This document shows positions 1-5,967 of a stretch of 15,239 nucleotides of DNA, piece after piece. The notes under the pieces were generated by a model, which saw only the letters and a program-made list of their open reading frames with translations, was not told where the DNA came from and ran no database searches. Both the position numbers and the translations under genes were made by a program. Where the stretch lies: NCBI GenBank assembly GCA_002339165.1, contig DDJS01000157.1, positions 1 through 15,239 on the forward strand. Reading direction: 5' to 3'. Source of the DNA: Cellvibrionales bacterium UBA2618. Its GTDB lineage: Bacteria > Pseudomonadota > Gammaproteobacteria > Pseudomonadales > Porticoccaceae. The first letter of the stretch is position 1, and each line of letters opens with the position of its first letter.

Positions 1-36
1 TTTTAGACTGCCAGCCTAGGTCGCTGGGCTTTGAAA

Positions 37-112
37 TGGTGCCCAGGGGCGGAATCGAACCACCGACACGAGGATTTTCAGTCCACTGCTCTACCAACTG
101 AGCTACCTGGGC
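37..112 (-). tRNA. tRNA-Phe (anticodon GAA), CCA encoded
   Basis: Read on the minus strand this 76-nt stretch folds into a full cloverleaf. The 7-bp acceptor stem (GCCCAGG/CCTGGGC) is perfect, and the encoded 3' end is ACCA. The D arm is GCTC/GAGC, the anticodon loop CTGAAAA gives anticodon GAA, and the T loop is TTCGATT. The T stem contains one U-G wobble (51-63). The anticodon stem GTGGA/TCCTC pairs except for U28 opposite U42; E. coli tRNA-Phe has a fully paired stem there. The gene lies downstream of yggX on the same strand and has its own promoter. Confidence 0.98.
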
Positions 113-162
113 ATTTTGCTGGGTACTATGCTTTCTGTCTGGGTGTTACTTTGAACGCTTAC

Positions 163-184
163 CGAGGTTGTTGGTGTTACCTCG
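163..184 (-). other. hairpin in the tRNA-Phe precursor leader
   Basis: On the minus strand CGAGGT (179-184) and ACCTCG (163-168) are perfect complements around a 10-nt A/C-rich loop. The predicted transcription start is about 188, so this stem would form almost at the 5' end of the precursor tRNA. It could stabilise the leader or steer tRNA processing. No T-run follows, so it is not an intrinsic terminator. The stem itself is clear; its role is inference. Confidence 0.5.
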
Positions 185-194
185 AAAGGCGCGT

Positions 195-223
195 ATTAAA
201 GCGTCTAGGTGCGTTTTCGTCAA
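195..223 (-). promoter_or_regulatory. sigma70-type promoter for tRNA-Phe
   Basis: On the minus strand a -35 box TTGACG (218-223) and a -10 box TTTAAT (195-200) are separated by exactly 17 bp. Each matches the consensus at five of six positions. The -10 is followed by a GC-rich discriminator (ACGCGCC), the kind found at stringently controlled stable-RNA promoters. Transcription would start near position 188, about 75 nt before the tRNA 5' end. The -35 box lies only 3 bp beyond the yggX stop codon, so the tRNA can be transcribed independently of yggX. This is prediction from sequence only. Confidence 0.7.
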
Positions 224-226
224 GGG

Positions 227-499
227 TTATTCGGTTTCGGGAATGTATCCTTCGGCGCTGTCGAACTCTTCGCCATCGAAGTACTTATCGCGCTGATCAG
301 CCAAGTAGGTGCGCGCGGTTAAATCCATCATATTCAGGCGCATTTCGTTGATCAACGTGGTTTGGTGGGTCATCCACTCGCTCCATGCTTGCTGCGACAC
401 CTCGTTAAAGATCGCCTCGCCCTTGGGTCCGGGAAAGGGCGGGGTGGCGAGACCGGGAAGTTCGGCCTTGTACTTGCGGCAGAGCACTGTGCGCGCCAT
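227..499 (-). CDS. yggX: YggX, probable Fe(2+)-trafficking protein
   Basis: This 90-residue protein has the usual length and features of the YggX family. It begins MARTVLC with the conserved Cys7. It has the PFPGPKG segment, the FNEVSQQAWSEW helix, the LINE..LNMMD core, and a C-terminal EGYIPE. The family is small, cytoplasmic and linked to protecting Fe-S proteins and DNA from oxidative damage, probably by handling labile iron. The chosen ATG (499) has a good Shine-Dalgarno sequence (TGAGGTG) about 6 nt upstream. An ATG four codons earlier overlaps that Shine-Dalgarno and is unlikely. It follows mutY by 63 bp, as in E. coli, and both deal with oxidative stress. One variation is LINEMRLNMM, where many homologues have Lys after LINE. 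Confidence 0.95.
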   Translation of the reverse strand: MARTVLCRKYKAELPGLATPPFPGPKGEAIFNEVSQQAWSEWMTHQTTLINEMRLNMMDLTARTYLADQRDKYFDGEEFDSAEGYIPETE

Positions 500-541
500 A
501 AAACACCTCATTGGATGGTTTGATTTAGACCACAGTTTAAC

Positions 542-578
542 ATTTGATCGCCGGTATGCGAGTCACTGGCGATCAAAT
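542..578 (-). repeat. 11-bp perfect inverted repeat spanning the mutY stop codon
   Basis: ATTTGATCGCC (542-552) and GGCGATCAAAT (568-578) are exact reverse complements, separated by 15 bp. On the minus-strand transcript the first arm is the last codons of mutY, the mutY TGA (563-565) falls in the loop next to that arm, and the second arm lies in the mutY-yggX spacer. No T-run follows, so it is not a classical terminator. It may be an mRNA processing or stability element that sets the ratio of MutY to YggX. Confidence 0.8.
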
Positions 579-1609
579 AATGCCACCACCGGTGCTGGCA
601 TACCCAATTTTTCGGGGTTTTCGGGGTCGTACCAGCGGTGATCTTCGCCGTCGCGAACGCCATGCGGCTGTTCCAGTTGTGCCTGTATACGAACCGCTCT
701 GTAGTCGAGATGAAAGTGGCTAAAGGTATGGCGCGCGACCGGTAGTACCTCGGTCTCGGTGGCGTCGACGCCCAAGTTGGCGCAGGTCTCGTCGATCAAC
801 TCGGGGTTGGCGCACTGTGGAAAGACCCAGAGTCCACCCCAGAGCCCCAGCGGCGGATTCCGCTGCAGCAAAAACTCGCCCTGCGGATTGCGAATCATTA
901 AAAAACAGCTGTGCTTGATCGGCAGACTCTTTTTTGGCTTTTTTCCGGGATAGGCGCGCGGGTTGTCTTCGGCGAACGCCTTGCACCCTGGTTGGACGGG
1001 GCAGCGCTGGCAGTCTGGATCGGGAGTGCAGAGGGTGGCGCCGAGATCCATCATCGCCTGACTAAAGTCGGCGGTTCGCGATTCGGGCGCCAGATCCTCG
1101 GCCAGCGCCCAGAGTTTTTTCAACGGTGCGCTGCGACCGGGCCAGCCGTCGATGGCCGCGTAGCGGGCCAGTACTCGCTTGACGTTGCCGTCGAGTATTG
1201 CCGCAGGCTGCTGAAAGGCGATCGAGCGAATCGCGCCAGCGGTGGAGCGGCCGATTCCTGGTAGGTCGATCAGCGCGTCGAGATCCCGAGGGAAACAACC
1301 CTCATAGCGCTCGACAACGATCTCTGCGCTGCGGTGTAAATTGCGCGCGCGCGCATAGTATCCAAGTCCGGTCCAGTGGTGCAAAACGTCGTCGAGCGGC
1401 GCGGCGGCCAGTTGCTGAACATTTGCAAAGCGCTGCATAAACCGTCGGTAGTAGGGAATAACCGTGCTCACCTGGGTCTGCTGCAACATGATTTCAGAGA
1501 CCCACACCGAGTAAGCGCCGATCTTTTCTTGCCACGGCAGGTGCTTGCGCCCGTGCTGGTCATACCACGCCAGCACATCGGCCTGAAATTGTTGCGCAGT
1601 GATTGTCAT
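563..1609 (-). CDS. mutY: MutY, A/G-specific adenine DNA glycosylase
   Basis: MutY removes adenine mispaired with 8-oxoguanine or guanine, starting base excision repair. The protein has 348 residues, close to the family norm. It carries LPWQ (24-27), the catalytic Glu39 in SEIMLQQTQV, LTGLGYYARARNL-type sequence around 80-91, the helix-hairpin-helix LPGIGRSTAGAI (116-127) and catalytic Asp140 in ILDGNVKRV. Four cysteines follow (194, 200, 203, 209) for the 4Fe-4S cluster, then a C-terminal NUDIX-like domain recognising 8-oxoG (about 232-340), with LWGGLWVFPQ and FSHFHLDYR. The cysteine spacing is C-X5-C-X2-C-X5-C, one residue shorter than the usual C-X6-C-X2-C-X5-C. The ATG lies at the edge of a 15-bp tandem repeat that supplies purine-rich AAGGG/AGG upstream. 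It lies between the AsmA-like gene (38-bp gap) and yggX, probably in one transcript. Confidence 0.97.
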   Translation of the reverse strand: MTITAQQFQADVLAWYDQHGRKHLPWQEKIGAYSVWVSEIMLQQTQVSTVIPYYRRFMQRFANVQQLAAAPLDDVLHHWTGLGYYARARNLHRSAEIVVERYEGCFPRDLDALIDLPGIGRSTAGAIRSIAFQQPAAILDGNVKRVLARYAAIDGWPGRSAPLKKLWALAEDLAPESRTADFSQAMMDLGATLCTPDPDCQRCPVQPGCKAFAEDNPRAYPGKKPKKSLPIKHSCFLMIRNPQGEFLLQRNPPLGLWGGLWVFPQCANPELIDETCANLGVDATETEVLPVARHTFSHFHLDYRAVRIQAQLEQPHGVRDGEDHRWYDPENPEKLGMPAPVVALFDRQ

Positions 1610-1617
1610 CCTAGCCC

Positions 1618-1662
1618 TTGGTTGTACAGCCCTTGGTTAAACAGCCCTTAGTTAAACAGCCC
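1618..1662 (-). repeat. three 15-bp tandem repeats bridging the asmA-like stop and the mutY start
   Basis: On the minus strand the units are GGGCTGTTTAACTAA, GGGCTGTTTAACCAA and GGGCTGTACAACCAA, followed by a partial GGGCTAGG next to the mutY ATG. A related AAGGGG also precedes the first unit. The first unit encodes the last residues of the AsmA-like protein (GLFN) and its TAA stop. The equivalent triplet in the other two units is CAA. Each unit contains an AAGGG-type purine block. The 15-bp period keeps frame. Confidence 0.85.
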
Positions 1663-3534
1663 CTTGAGTAAATCGGTGACATCGGGTGGGTTTTTACCGT
1701 CCTTGCCGAGTAATTTTTCACCGAGTTTTTGCAGCGCTGTATTTTTTAGACTAGCGCCGAGCCCGCCGCTGTCCGGCAGGCACTTCGGCGCACCTTTCTG
1801 ATCGAAGCTACCACTGCAGACAAACGGAATGTCGCGATCGCGGAGATTGGCGTTCACCGAACAGCCATTGGCGCTGGTAGTCGTGCCGTCCAATCGGGTT
1901 GCCGCCTCGATACGATAGGTGCGGGCTAGGAGGCCGACAGTGCCGTTGGCGGTGATCTTGAGATTACCCGTGCCGGTGGTCAAACTGTCGAGCAGCAGAT
2001 TGCCATCGCGGAGGTTAAACGCGCCGGCCACATCGTGTAAGTCGGTGCCCTCGGGCCACTGCTGGTTTGACAGTCCACCACCGCTCAATAACTGGGTACC
2101 GGAGCAGAACATCTGCTCCACGTTGATGCTCGAATAGCGCGGCCGAAGCAGGTTGAAATTCCCGTTGCCGGTCAGCGAACGCAGCAGGCTTTGGCCGCTG
2201 GCACCGCGACCTACGAGATTCGCCTCGAGGCTAAACAGTCCGCTCAGTTCTTCGCTGTCGGTAAGCGCCGGCACGGCGCGAGATAGATCGATATCGGTCA
2301 GCGAGGGCTGCAGCGTCAAGCGCGGAGTGGCGCCGCTCAGATCGATGACGCCTAGCGCGTTTAACTGGCCGCCAAACAGATCGGCATTCAGCGATGCCAC
2401 GCGCAACACACCACGGTTGCTAAACAGCTTGGTATACAGGTTGCTGAGCTCGTAGCCATTCAATTGCAGGGTCGCCAGGTTGATTTCCATCTGCGCCTGG
2501 CCGGGCCACAGCATCAGCGGCGCAAGCGGAGCAAAGAGTGCCGCATGGGTCGATTGCTGAGGCCCAGCGCGCGGGTTGTCGTCGTCCGGTGCAAGATAGT
2601 CGCCCACCGCAAACCTCGGTGCGGACAAAACGATTTGCAACTTTTCGCTGCTGGCATCGCTGTTGGCGTCCACATCCAATGATTGGCCGTCGATATCTAG
2701 TTTGACTTCGAGAGTTGATCGGCCATTGGCTTCGAGGTGGTATTCGAGTTGGGCGCCGAGCTGTGTCAGCGCTCGAGCGCTGACCGTGCGGGGCACCTCG
2801 ATCTCTGGGAACGGCTGCTGGAGGCTGCCGAGCCACTGCTTAAGATTGAGGTCTTGTAATTCTATGGCGCCGATCGCCGTGGCTGGTGCGCCATTGAATG
2901 CAAGATCACCACGCAGCCGCGCGCCGCCAGCCGATGCGTCTAAATCAACTATCGAGACCGTCTGTGCCGCGAGGTCGAGTGCCAATGATGCGACCACGCG
3001 CACCTCGACATCGTCTAGCGTACGCAGTTCGATTTCGATCGGAAAGCGCCGGCCATCGGTTGAAACGTTGCTTAGGCGCAGTGCAATGTGGTCAAACGTC
3101 CATTCCGGCATTTGCGGACGCTGCCATACAACCGAGGTATCGCGCAGCCGGATACCGTCGACCAGTGCCGCGAGTTGAAGGTTATTGGCGCGTTGCGCCG
3201 CGGCATCTGCGCCGTCAACCGCAGGCTGACCACCGCCGAGTATCGACAGGGCTCCGCCCCAATCGATGGTCAATATCAGCTCGCCGACGGTGCCGCTGGT
3301 GTGCTCGATCTCGCGCCAGCTTAGTTGGCGCACTGAAATACCCGGATTGGGCAAAAATTGCCATTTCAAATCGCCCTCAATGTCGATGATATAGCCCTCC
3401 GTCAGGGCAAATTTTTCTATTTCTGGGCGCAGCGAGTTGGCATCGTAGTTTAGCGATACATAGACAATCACCAGCGCAGCGAGCGTTACCAACGCGAACC
3501 CCGCAATGCCGATAATTTTCATTAATAGTTTCAA
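1648..3534 (-). CDS. AsmA-family envelope protein
   Basis: A 628-residue protein of the AsmA family. These are inner-membrane-anchored periplasmic proteins implicated in outer-membrane assembly and, for some members, lipid transport between membranes. An N-terminal membrane helix (about residues 7-28) follows MKLLMK. Then come the family's NSLRPEIEKF motif, a GDLKWQFLPNPGI segment, a long beta-rich middle, and a C-terminal AsmA domain with cysteines in CSVNANLRDRD, PFVCSGS and APKCLPD. I chose the TTG at 3534 because GAGG lies 8 nt upstream. The ATG at 3522 (MKIIGI) has no visible ribosome binding site, and an ATG further upstream at 3609 would put about 25 non-family residues before the membrane helix. 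It sits directly upstream of mutY, as I recall from Pseudomonas. Its stop lies within a tandem repeat. The exact cellular role is not resolved. Confidence 0.88.
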   Translation of the reverse strand: MKLLMKIIGIAGFALVTLAALVIVYVSLNYDANSLRPEIEKFALTEGYIIDIEGDLKWQFLPNPGISVRQLSWREIEHTSGTVGELILTIDWGGALSILGGGQPAVDGADAAAQRANNLQLAALVDGIRLRDTSVVWQRPQMPEWTFDHIALRLSNVSTDGRRFPIEIELRTLDDVEVRVVASLALDLAAQTVSIVDLDASAGGARLRGDLAFNGAPATAIGAIELQDLNLKQWLGSLQQPFPEIEVPRTVSARALTQLGAQLEYHLEANGRSTLEVKLDIDGQSLDVDANSDASSEKLQIVLSAPRFAVGDYLAPDDDNPRAGPQQSTHAALFAPLAPLMLWPGQAQMEINLATLQLNGYELSNLYTKLFSNRGVLRVASLNADLFGGQLNALGVIDLSGATPRLTLQPSLTDIDLSRAVPALTDSEELSGLFSLEANLVGRGASGQSLLRSLTGNGNFNLLRPRYSSINVEQMFCSGTQLLSGGGLSNQQWPEGTDLHDVAGAFNLRDGNLLLDSLTTGTGNLKITANGTVGLLARTYRIEAATRLDGTTTSANGCSVNANLRDRDIPFVCSGSFDQKGAPKCLPDSGGLGASLKNTALQKLGEKLLGKDGKNPPDVTDLLKGLFN

Positions 3535-3772
3535 GGTATGTCCCTCATGGTTGCGTTGATCTATCCGTGATGTTGAGCCTATTAGTGTACTCCAAGCGCG
3601 GTTGGTCACGCCAGCGAGCTACAATTATCGCCGCTGCGCGCGCGGATGTTTATTCGCATGCGCGAGGCCTTGCCTAGATCTGCGCACTGCAAACCGCACG
3701 CTGTCATTGACGATCCGCACGTCAAGGTTGCGCGGCGCTGCAGCGAGCATTTTTATACGCGCATTTTGTGGG

Positions 3773-3778
3773 TATAAT
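3773..3778 (+). promoter_or_regulatory. -10 box of the probable hisB promoter
   Basis: A perfect TATAAT lies 56 bp before the hisB ATG, preceded by TGTGGG, which approximates an extended -10. The -35 at 17-bp spacing (TTTTTA, 3750-3755) is poor. The promoter would therefore depend on the -10 region or an activator. Predicted start is near 3785, leaving about 50 nt of untranslated leader. Confidence 0.5.
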
Positions 3779-3799
3779 ACCGGCCCATCAGACTCAAAT

Positions 3800-3816
3800 A
3801 AGACATCGGTTGTCTT
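3800..3816 (+). other. small hairpin in the hisB leader
   Basis: AAGACA (3800-3805) and TGTCTT (3811-3816) pair perfectly around a 5-nt loop (TCGGT). It sits between the predicted transcription start and the hisB Shine-Dalgarno GGAG (3826-3829). It is too weak to be a terminator. It could modulate mRNA stability or ribosome access, but this is inference. Confidence 0.4.
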
Positions 3817-3834
3817 CTACTAACCGGAGTACTC

Positions 3835-4428
3835 ATGACCGATCGCACCGCTACCGTAACGCGCAATACGCTGGAATCGCAAATCACCGTCACCGTCAAC
3901 CTCGATGGCAGTGGTCTGGGTACCTTTGCCACACCGGTGCCATTTCTCAATCATATGCTCGACCAAATCGCCCGCCATGGCTTGGTTGACCTAGATATTC
4001 AGGCCACTGGCGATACCCATATCGACGATCACCACACGGTCGAGGATATAGGCATTACACTGGGCATGGCGATTGGCGAGGCGATCGGCGACAAAACTGG
4101 AGTCACTCGCTATGGCCATGCCTATGTGCCGCTCGACGAGGCATTGTCGCGCGTGGTCATGGATTTTTCTGGGCGCCCCGGATTATTCATGCAGGCCGCT
4201 TTTACCCGCGGTCGGGTGGGTGATTTCGATGTTGACTTGACCCGCGAGTTCTTTCAAGGATTGGTCAATCATGCGCAGATGACCCTCCATATAGACAATC
4301 TGCGCGGCGTCAATGCGCACCATCAGGTCGAGACTATTTTTAAAGCCTTTGGCCGCGCACTGCGTATAGCCGCGGCCCATGATCCGCGTATGGTCGGGGT
4401 CATGCCATCCACCAAGGGAACTCTGTAA
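3835..4428 (+). CDS. hisB: HisB, imidazoleglycerol-phosphate dehydratase
   Basis: HisB removes water from imidazole glycerol phosphate to give imidazole acetol phosphate, the sixth step of histidine synthesis. At 197 residues it is the monofunctional enzyme, without the N-terminal histidinol-phosphatase domain of enteric HisB. The metal-binding motifs are present: FLNHML (His40), DDHHTVEDIG (His66, His67, Glu70) and a second HHQVE (162-166). The STKGTL end is typical. The ATG has GGAG 6 nt upstream. hisH follows after 47 bp on the same strand, so the two are probably co-transcribed. Confidence 0.98.
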   Translation: MTDRTATVTRNTLESQITVTVNLDGSGLGTFATPVPFLNHMLDQIARHGLVDLDIQATGDTHIDDHHTVEDIGITLGMAIGEAIGDKTGVTRYGHAYVPLDEALSRVVMDFSGRPGLFMQAAFTRGRVGDFDVDLTREFFQGLVNHAQMTLHIDNLRGVNAHHQVETIFKAFGRALRIAAAHDPRMVGVMPSTKGTL

Positions 4429-4475
4429 GCCATGGCTGAACTCGCTACTAACGACTGGCTCGGCAGGCGGAAATA

Positions 4476-5120
4476 ATGTCGCAATCTGCGCCGAATATTA
4501 CTGTGATTGATTACGGCATGGGTAATCTGCACTCGGTTGGCAAGGCGCTCGAACGGGTCTGTCCTGCGGCGAAGATCTCGGTTAGCGCCGACGCGGCGAC
4601 GATCGCGGCGGCCGACCGGGTGGTCTTTCCTGGGGTCGGAGCGATTCGCGACTGCATGGCCGAAATCCAGCGTCTCGGACTGGACGCCGTGGTAGCCGAT
4701 GCAATTCGCCAAAAACCAGTGCTGGCAATCTGCGTCGGCATGCAGGCCCTGATGCAAACTAGCGAAGAGAACGACGGCGTCGACTGTCTTGGGTTACTGC
4801 CCGGGCGGGTCAAGTTGTTCGCCTCAAAGCAGCCCGACGGCGGCGTGTTAAAGGTGCCGCACATGGGTTGGAACAGGGTCGAACAGACCACTCAACATCC
4901 GCTGTGGGCGAATATAGAGCAGGCCAGTCGGTTCTACTTTGTGCACAGTTTTTATGTCGATGCCGGCGACGATTCGCAAGTTGCTGGTGCCTGCAATTAC
5001 GGCCTTCGATTCGCCGCTGCGATCGCCGATGAAAATCTGTTTGCGGTGCAATTTCACCCGGAAAAAAGTGCGGCTGCTGGACTTCAGTTGTTGCAAAACT
5101 TTGTCGGTTGGAAAATCTAA
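4476..5120 (+). CDS. hisH: HisH, glutamine amidotransferase subunit of imidazole glycerol phosphate synthase
   Basis: HisH hydrolyses glutamine and channels ammonia to the HisF cyclase, making imidazole glycerol phosphate and AICAR. The 214-residue protein is a class I glutamine amidotransferase. It has the N-terminal IDYGMGNLHSVGKAL motif, the FPGVGA turn (51-56), the nucleophile Cys86 in AICVGMQ, and His194 and Glu196 in QFHPEKS. The nucleophile elbow reads ICVGMQ instead of the commoner ICLGMQ, a mild change. AGGCGG lies just upstream of the ATG. The start overlaps (TAATG) the stop of a 14-codon open frame in the spacer. Its obligate partner HisF is not in this window. Confidence 0.97.
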   Translation: MSQSAPNITVIDYGMGNLHSVGKALERVCPAAKISVSADAATIAAADRVVFPGVGAIRDCMAEIQRLGLDAVVADAIRQKPVLAICVGMQALMQTSEENDGVDCLGLLPGRVKLFASKQPDGGVLKVPHMGWNRVEQTTQHPLWANIEQASRFYFVHSFYVDAGDDSQVAGACNYGLRFAAAIADENLFAVQFHPEKSAAAGLQLLQNFVGWKI

Positions 5121-5139
5121 TCAATCAGCTAATCTGGCT

Positions 5140-5466
5140 ATGAAACGTCGTCCACAGCCCTCTGATCTGGATGAAATGGGTGCCGAACTGGTGCGTCAGA
5201 CGGCGCTTATCAGTTGGTCGGAACTGGCGCGTCAGCATGCAGCGGGCAATATACTGGGGGTTGCCGTGCACTTCGATCTGATCGATATTGGACGCGCTAT
5301 GCAGGCCGACCGCAGCGACTTGCTCGCGACTTGGCTGGCCGACGGCTCGGTCTACCGCATCGATGATCTGCAGGCGATCGAGTGGCAGCGCGAAAATACC
5401 CAGTTTTGGGCCTTGGTGATCGCCCCCTTTGTGGTGATTCAAGCGTACGTCAAAACGCCTGGCTAG
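5140..5466 (+). CDS. DUF2288-type protein of unknown function
   Basis: This 108-residue soluble protein resembles the DUF2288 family: an ISWSELARQHAAGN segment (about 24-37), a LIDIGRAM..D....ATWLADGSV middle, and a C-terminal FWALVIAPFVVIQAYV. No signal peptide, catalytic motif or cysteine pattern is visible, and the family has no established role that I know. It starts 19 bp after the hisH stop, so it is likely co-transcribed with hisB-hisH. The ATG has no clear Shine-Dalgarno, suggesting coupling to hisH translation. An ATG 12 codons later is an alternative start. The family assignment rests on remembered motifs only. Confidence 0.75.
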   Translation: MKRRPQPSDLDEMGAELVRQTALISWSELARQHAAGNILGVAVHFDLIDIGRAMQADRSDLLATWLADGSVYRIDDLQAIEWQRENTQFWALVIAPFVVIQAYVKTPG

Positions 5467-5967
5467 GTCGTGTCTCGAGGCTCGTAATAAACGATTTTAA
5501 CAGGTCAACGCAGTCCACGGCGTGCTGCACCAGTCCGCTTCATCGCAGCTCTACTGACCTTAGCGCCCGCTTTTTTAAGAATCCTTTTTAAGCGCCCTTT
5601 GTTAAGGCCCTTTTTTCAGCACAAGCTGTTACGCGCTGCCTTTTGACGTACACATTTTTGCAGTATGCACTTAGTGGCGCGGTCTGATGCGGTAATTTTT
5701 TAGTTTATCCCCTAGATCGCGCGCTTGGTTGGAGCTATTAGTGCGCTACAGGGATTCGCTTGACAGATTGGTGCAGTGTTTGCGGTCTATGGGTTGGCTG
5801 TCTCGGCAATACTGCGAGGCTTAACGGCTTTGAGCAATTGACCCAGTTGCGGCTTTGGCCGCGGTGATCGGGGCTGACTTAACGCGCCAGCGGCTGCGCT
5901 GATCGGGCATCCGCAAACATCAACGGTCGATGGCAATCAACAGCAGCTTCTCGCAGTGTCGCTGAGG
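5467..5967. other. 501-bp gap without a recognisable gene, between convergent clusters
   Basis: The stretch lies between the DUF2288 gene (plus) and mnmH (minus), whose 3' ends face each other. I find no open frame with both a start and a ribosome binding site, and no remnant of hisA or hisF that I can recognise. It holds T-rich degenerate repeats (5564-5619), a TTGACA (5760-5765) with no good -10 partner, and two small perfect stems. These are GCGGC-TTTG-GCCGC at 5849-5862 and CAGCG-GCTG-CGCTG at 5888-5901. A small RNA or decayed sequence is possible, but nothing proves it. Confidence 0.6.
5564..5619 (+). repeat. degenerate T-rich tandem repeat, possible transcription end for hisBH-DUF2288
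   Basis: Four adjacent units share a C-rich start and a T-tract ending in AAG or CAG: CGCCCGCTTTTTTAAG, AATCCTTTTTAAG, CGCCCTTTGTTAAG and GCCCTTTTTTCAG. They begin about 100 bp after the DUF2288 stop. The T-tracts read in the right direction for plus-strand termination, but I see no strong GC hairpin immediately before them. The terminator role is therefore only possible. Confidence 0.45.

Larger units (their letters stand above)
3535..3834. other. divergent intergenic region between the asmA-like gene and hisB
   Basis: This 300-bp spacer separates the leftward AsmA-like gene from rightward hisB and must carry promoters for both. On the plus strand I can support a -10 box and a short leader hairpin for hisB, listed separately. 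On the minus strand GATAAT- and TAATAG-like boxes exist, but none has a convincing -35 partner. An 8-bp palindrome CGCATGCG lies at 3655-3662 beside a short GC-alternating run. No small gene with a ribosome binding site is evident, and no leader peptide rich in His codons is visible ahead of hisB. Confidence 0.6.

Noticed and set aside
1..36. CCAGC/GCTGG stem just downstream of tRNA-Phe as an intrinsic terminator
   Set aside because: The stem is only 5 bp and no T-run follows on the minus strand; the window edge hides what lies further on.
720..1440. Open frames of 70-120 codons overlapping mutY on both strands
   Set aside because: They are antisense or out-of-frame shadows of a GC-rich conserved gene, with no ribosome binding sites or recognisable motifs.
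5482..5645. Open plus-strand stretch with a hydrophobic and basic translation in the gap after DUF2288
   Set aside because: It has no ATG, GTG or ribosome binding site and runs through the T-rich repeat, which explains its Leu/Phe/Lys content.
5768..5785. GG-N10-GC arrangement resembling a sigma54 promoter
   Set aside because: Only the invariant pairs fit well; the rest of the consensus is poor, such spacing is common by chance, and no gene starts downstream on that strand.
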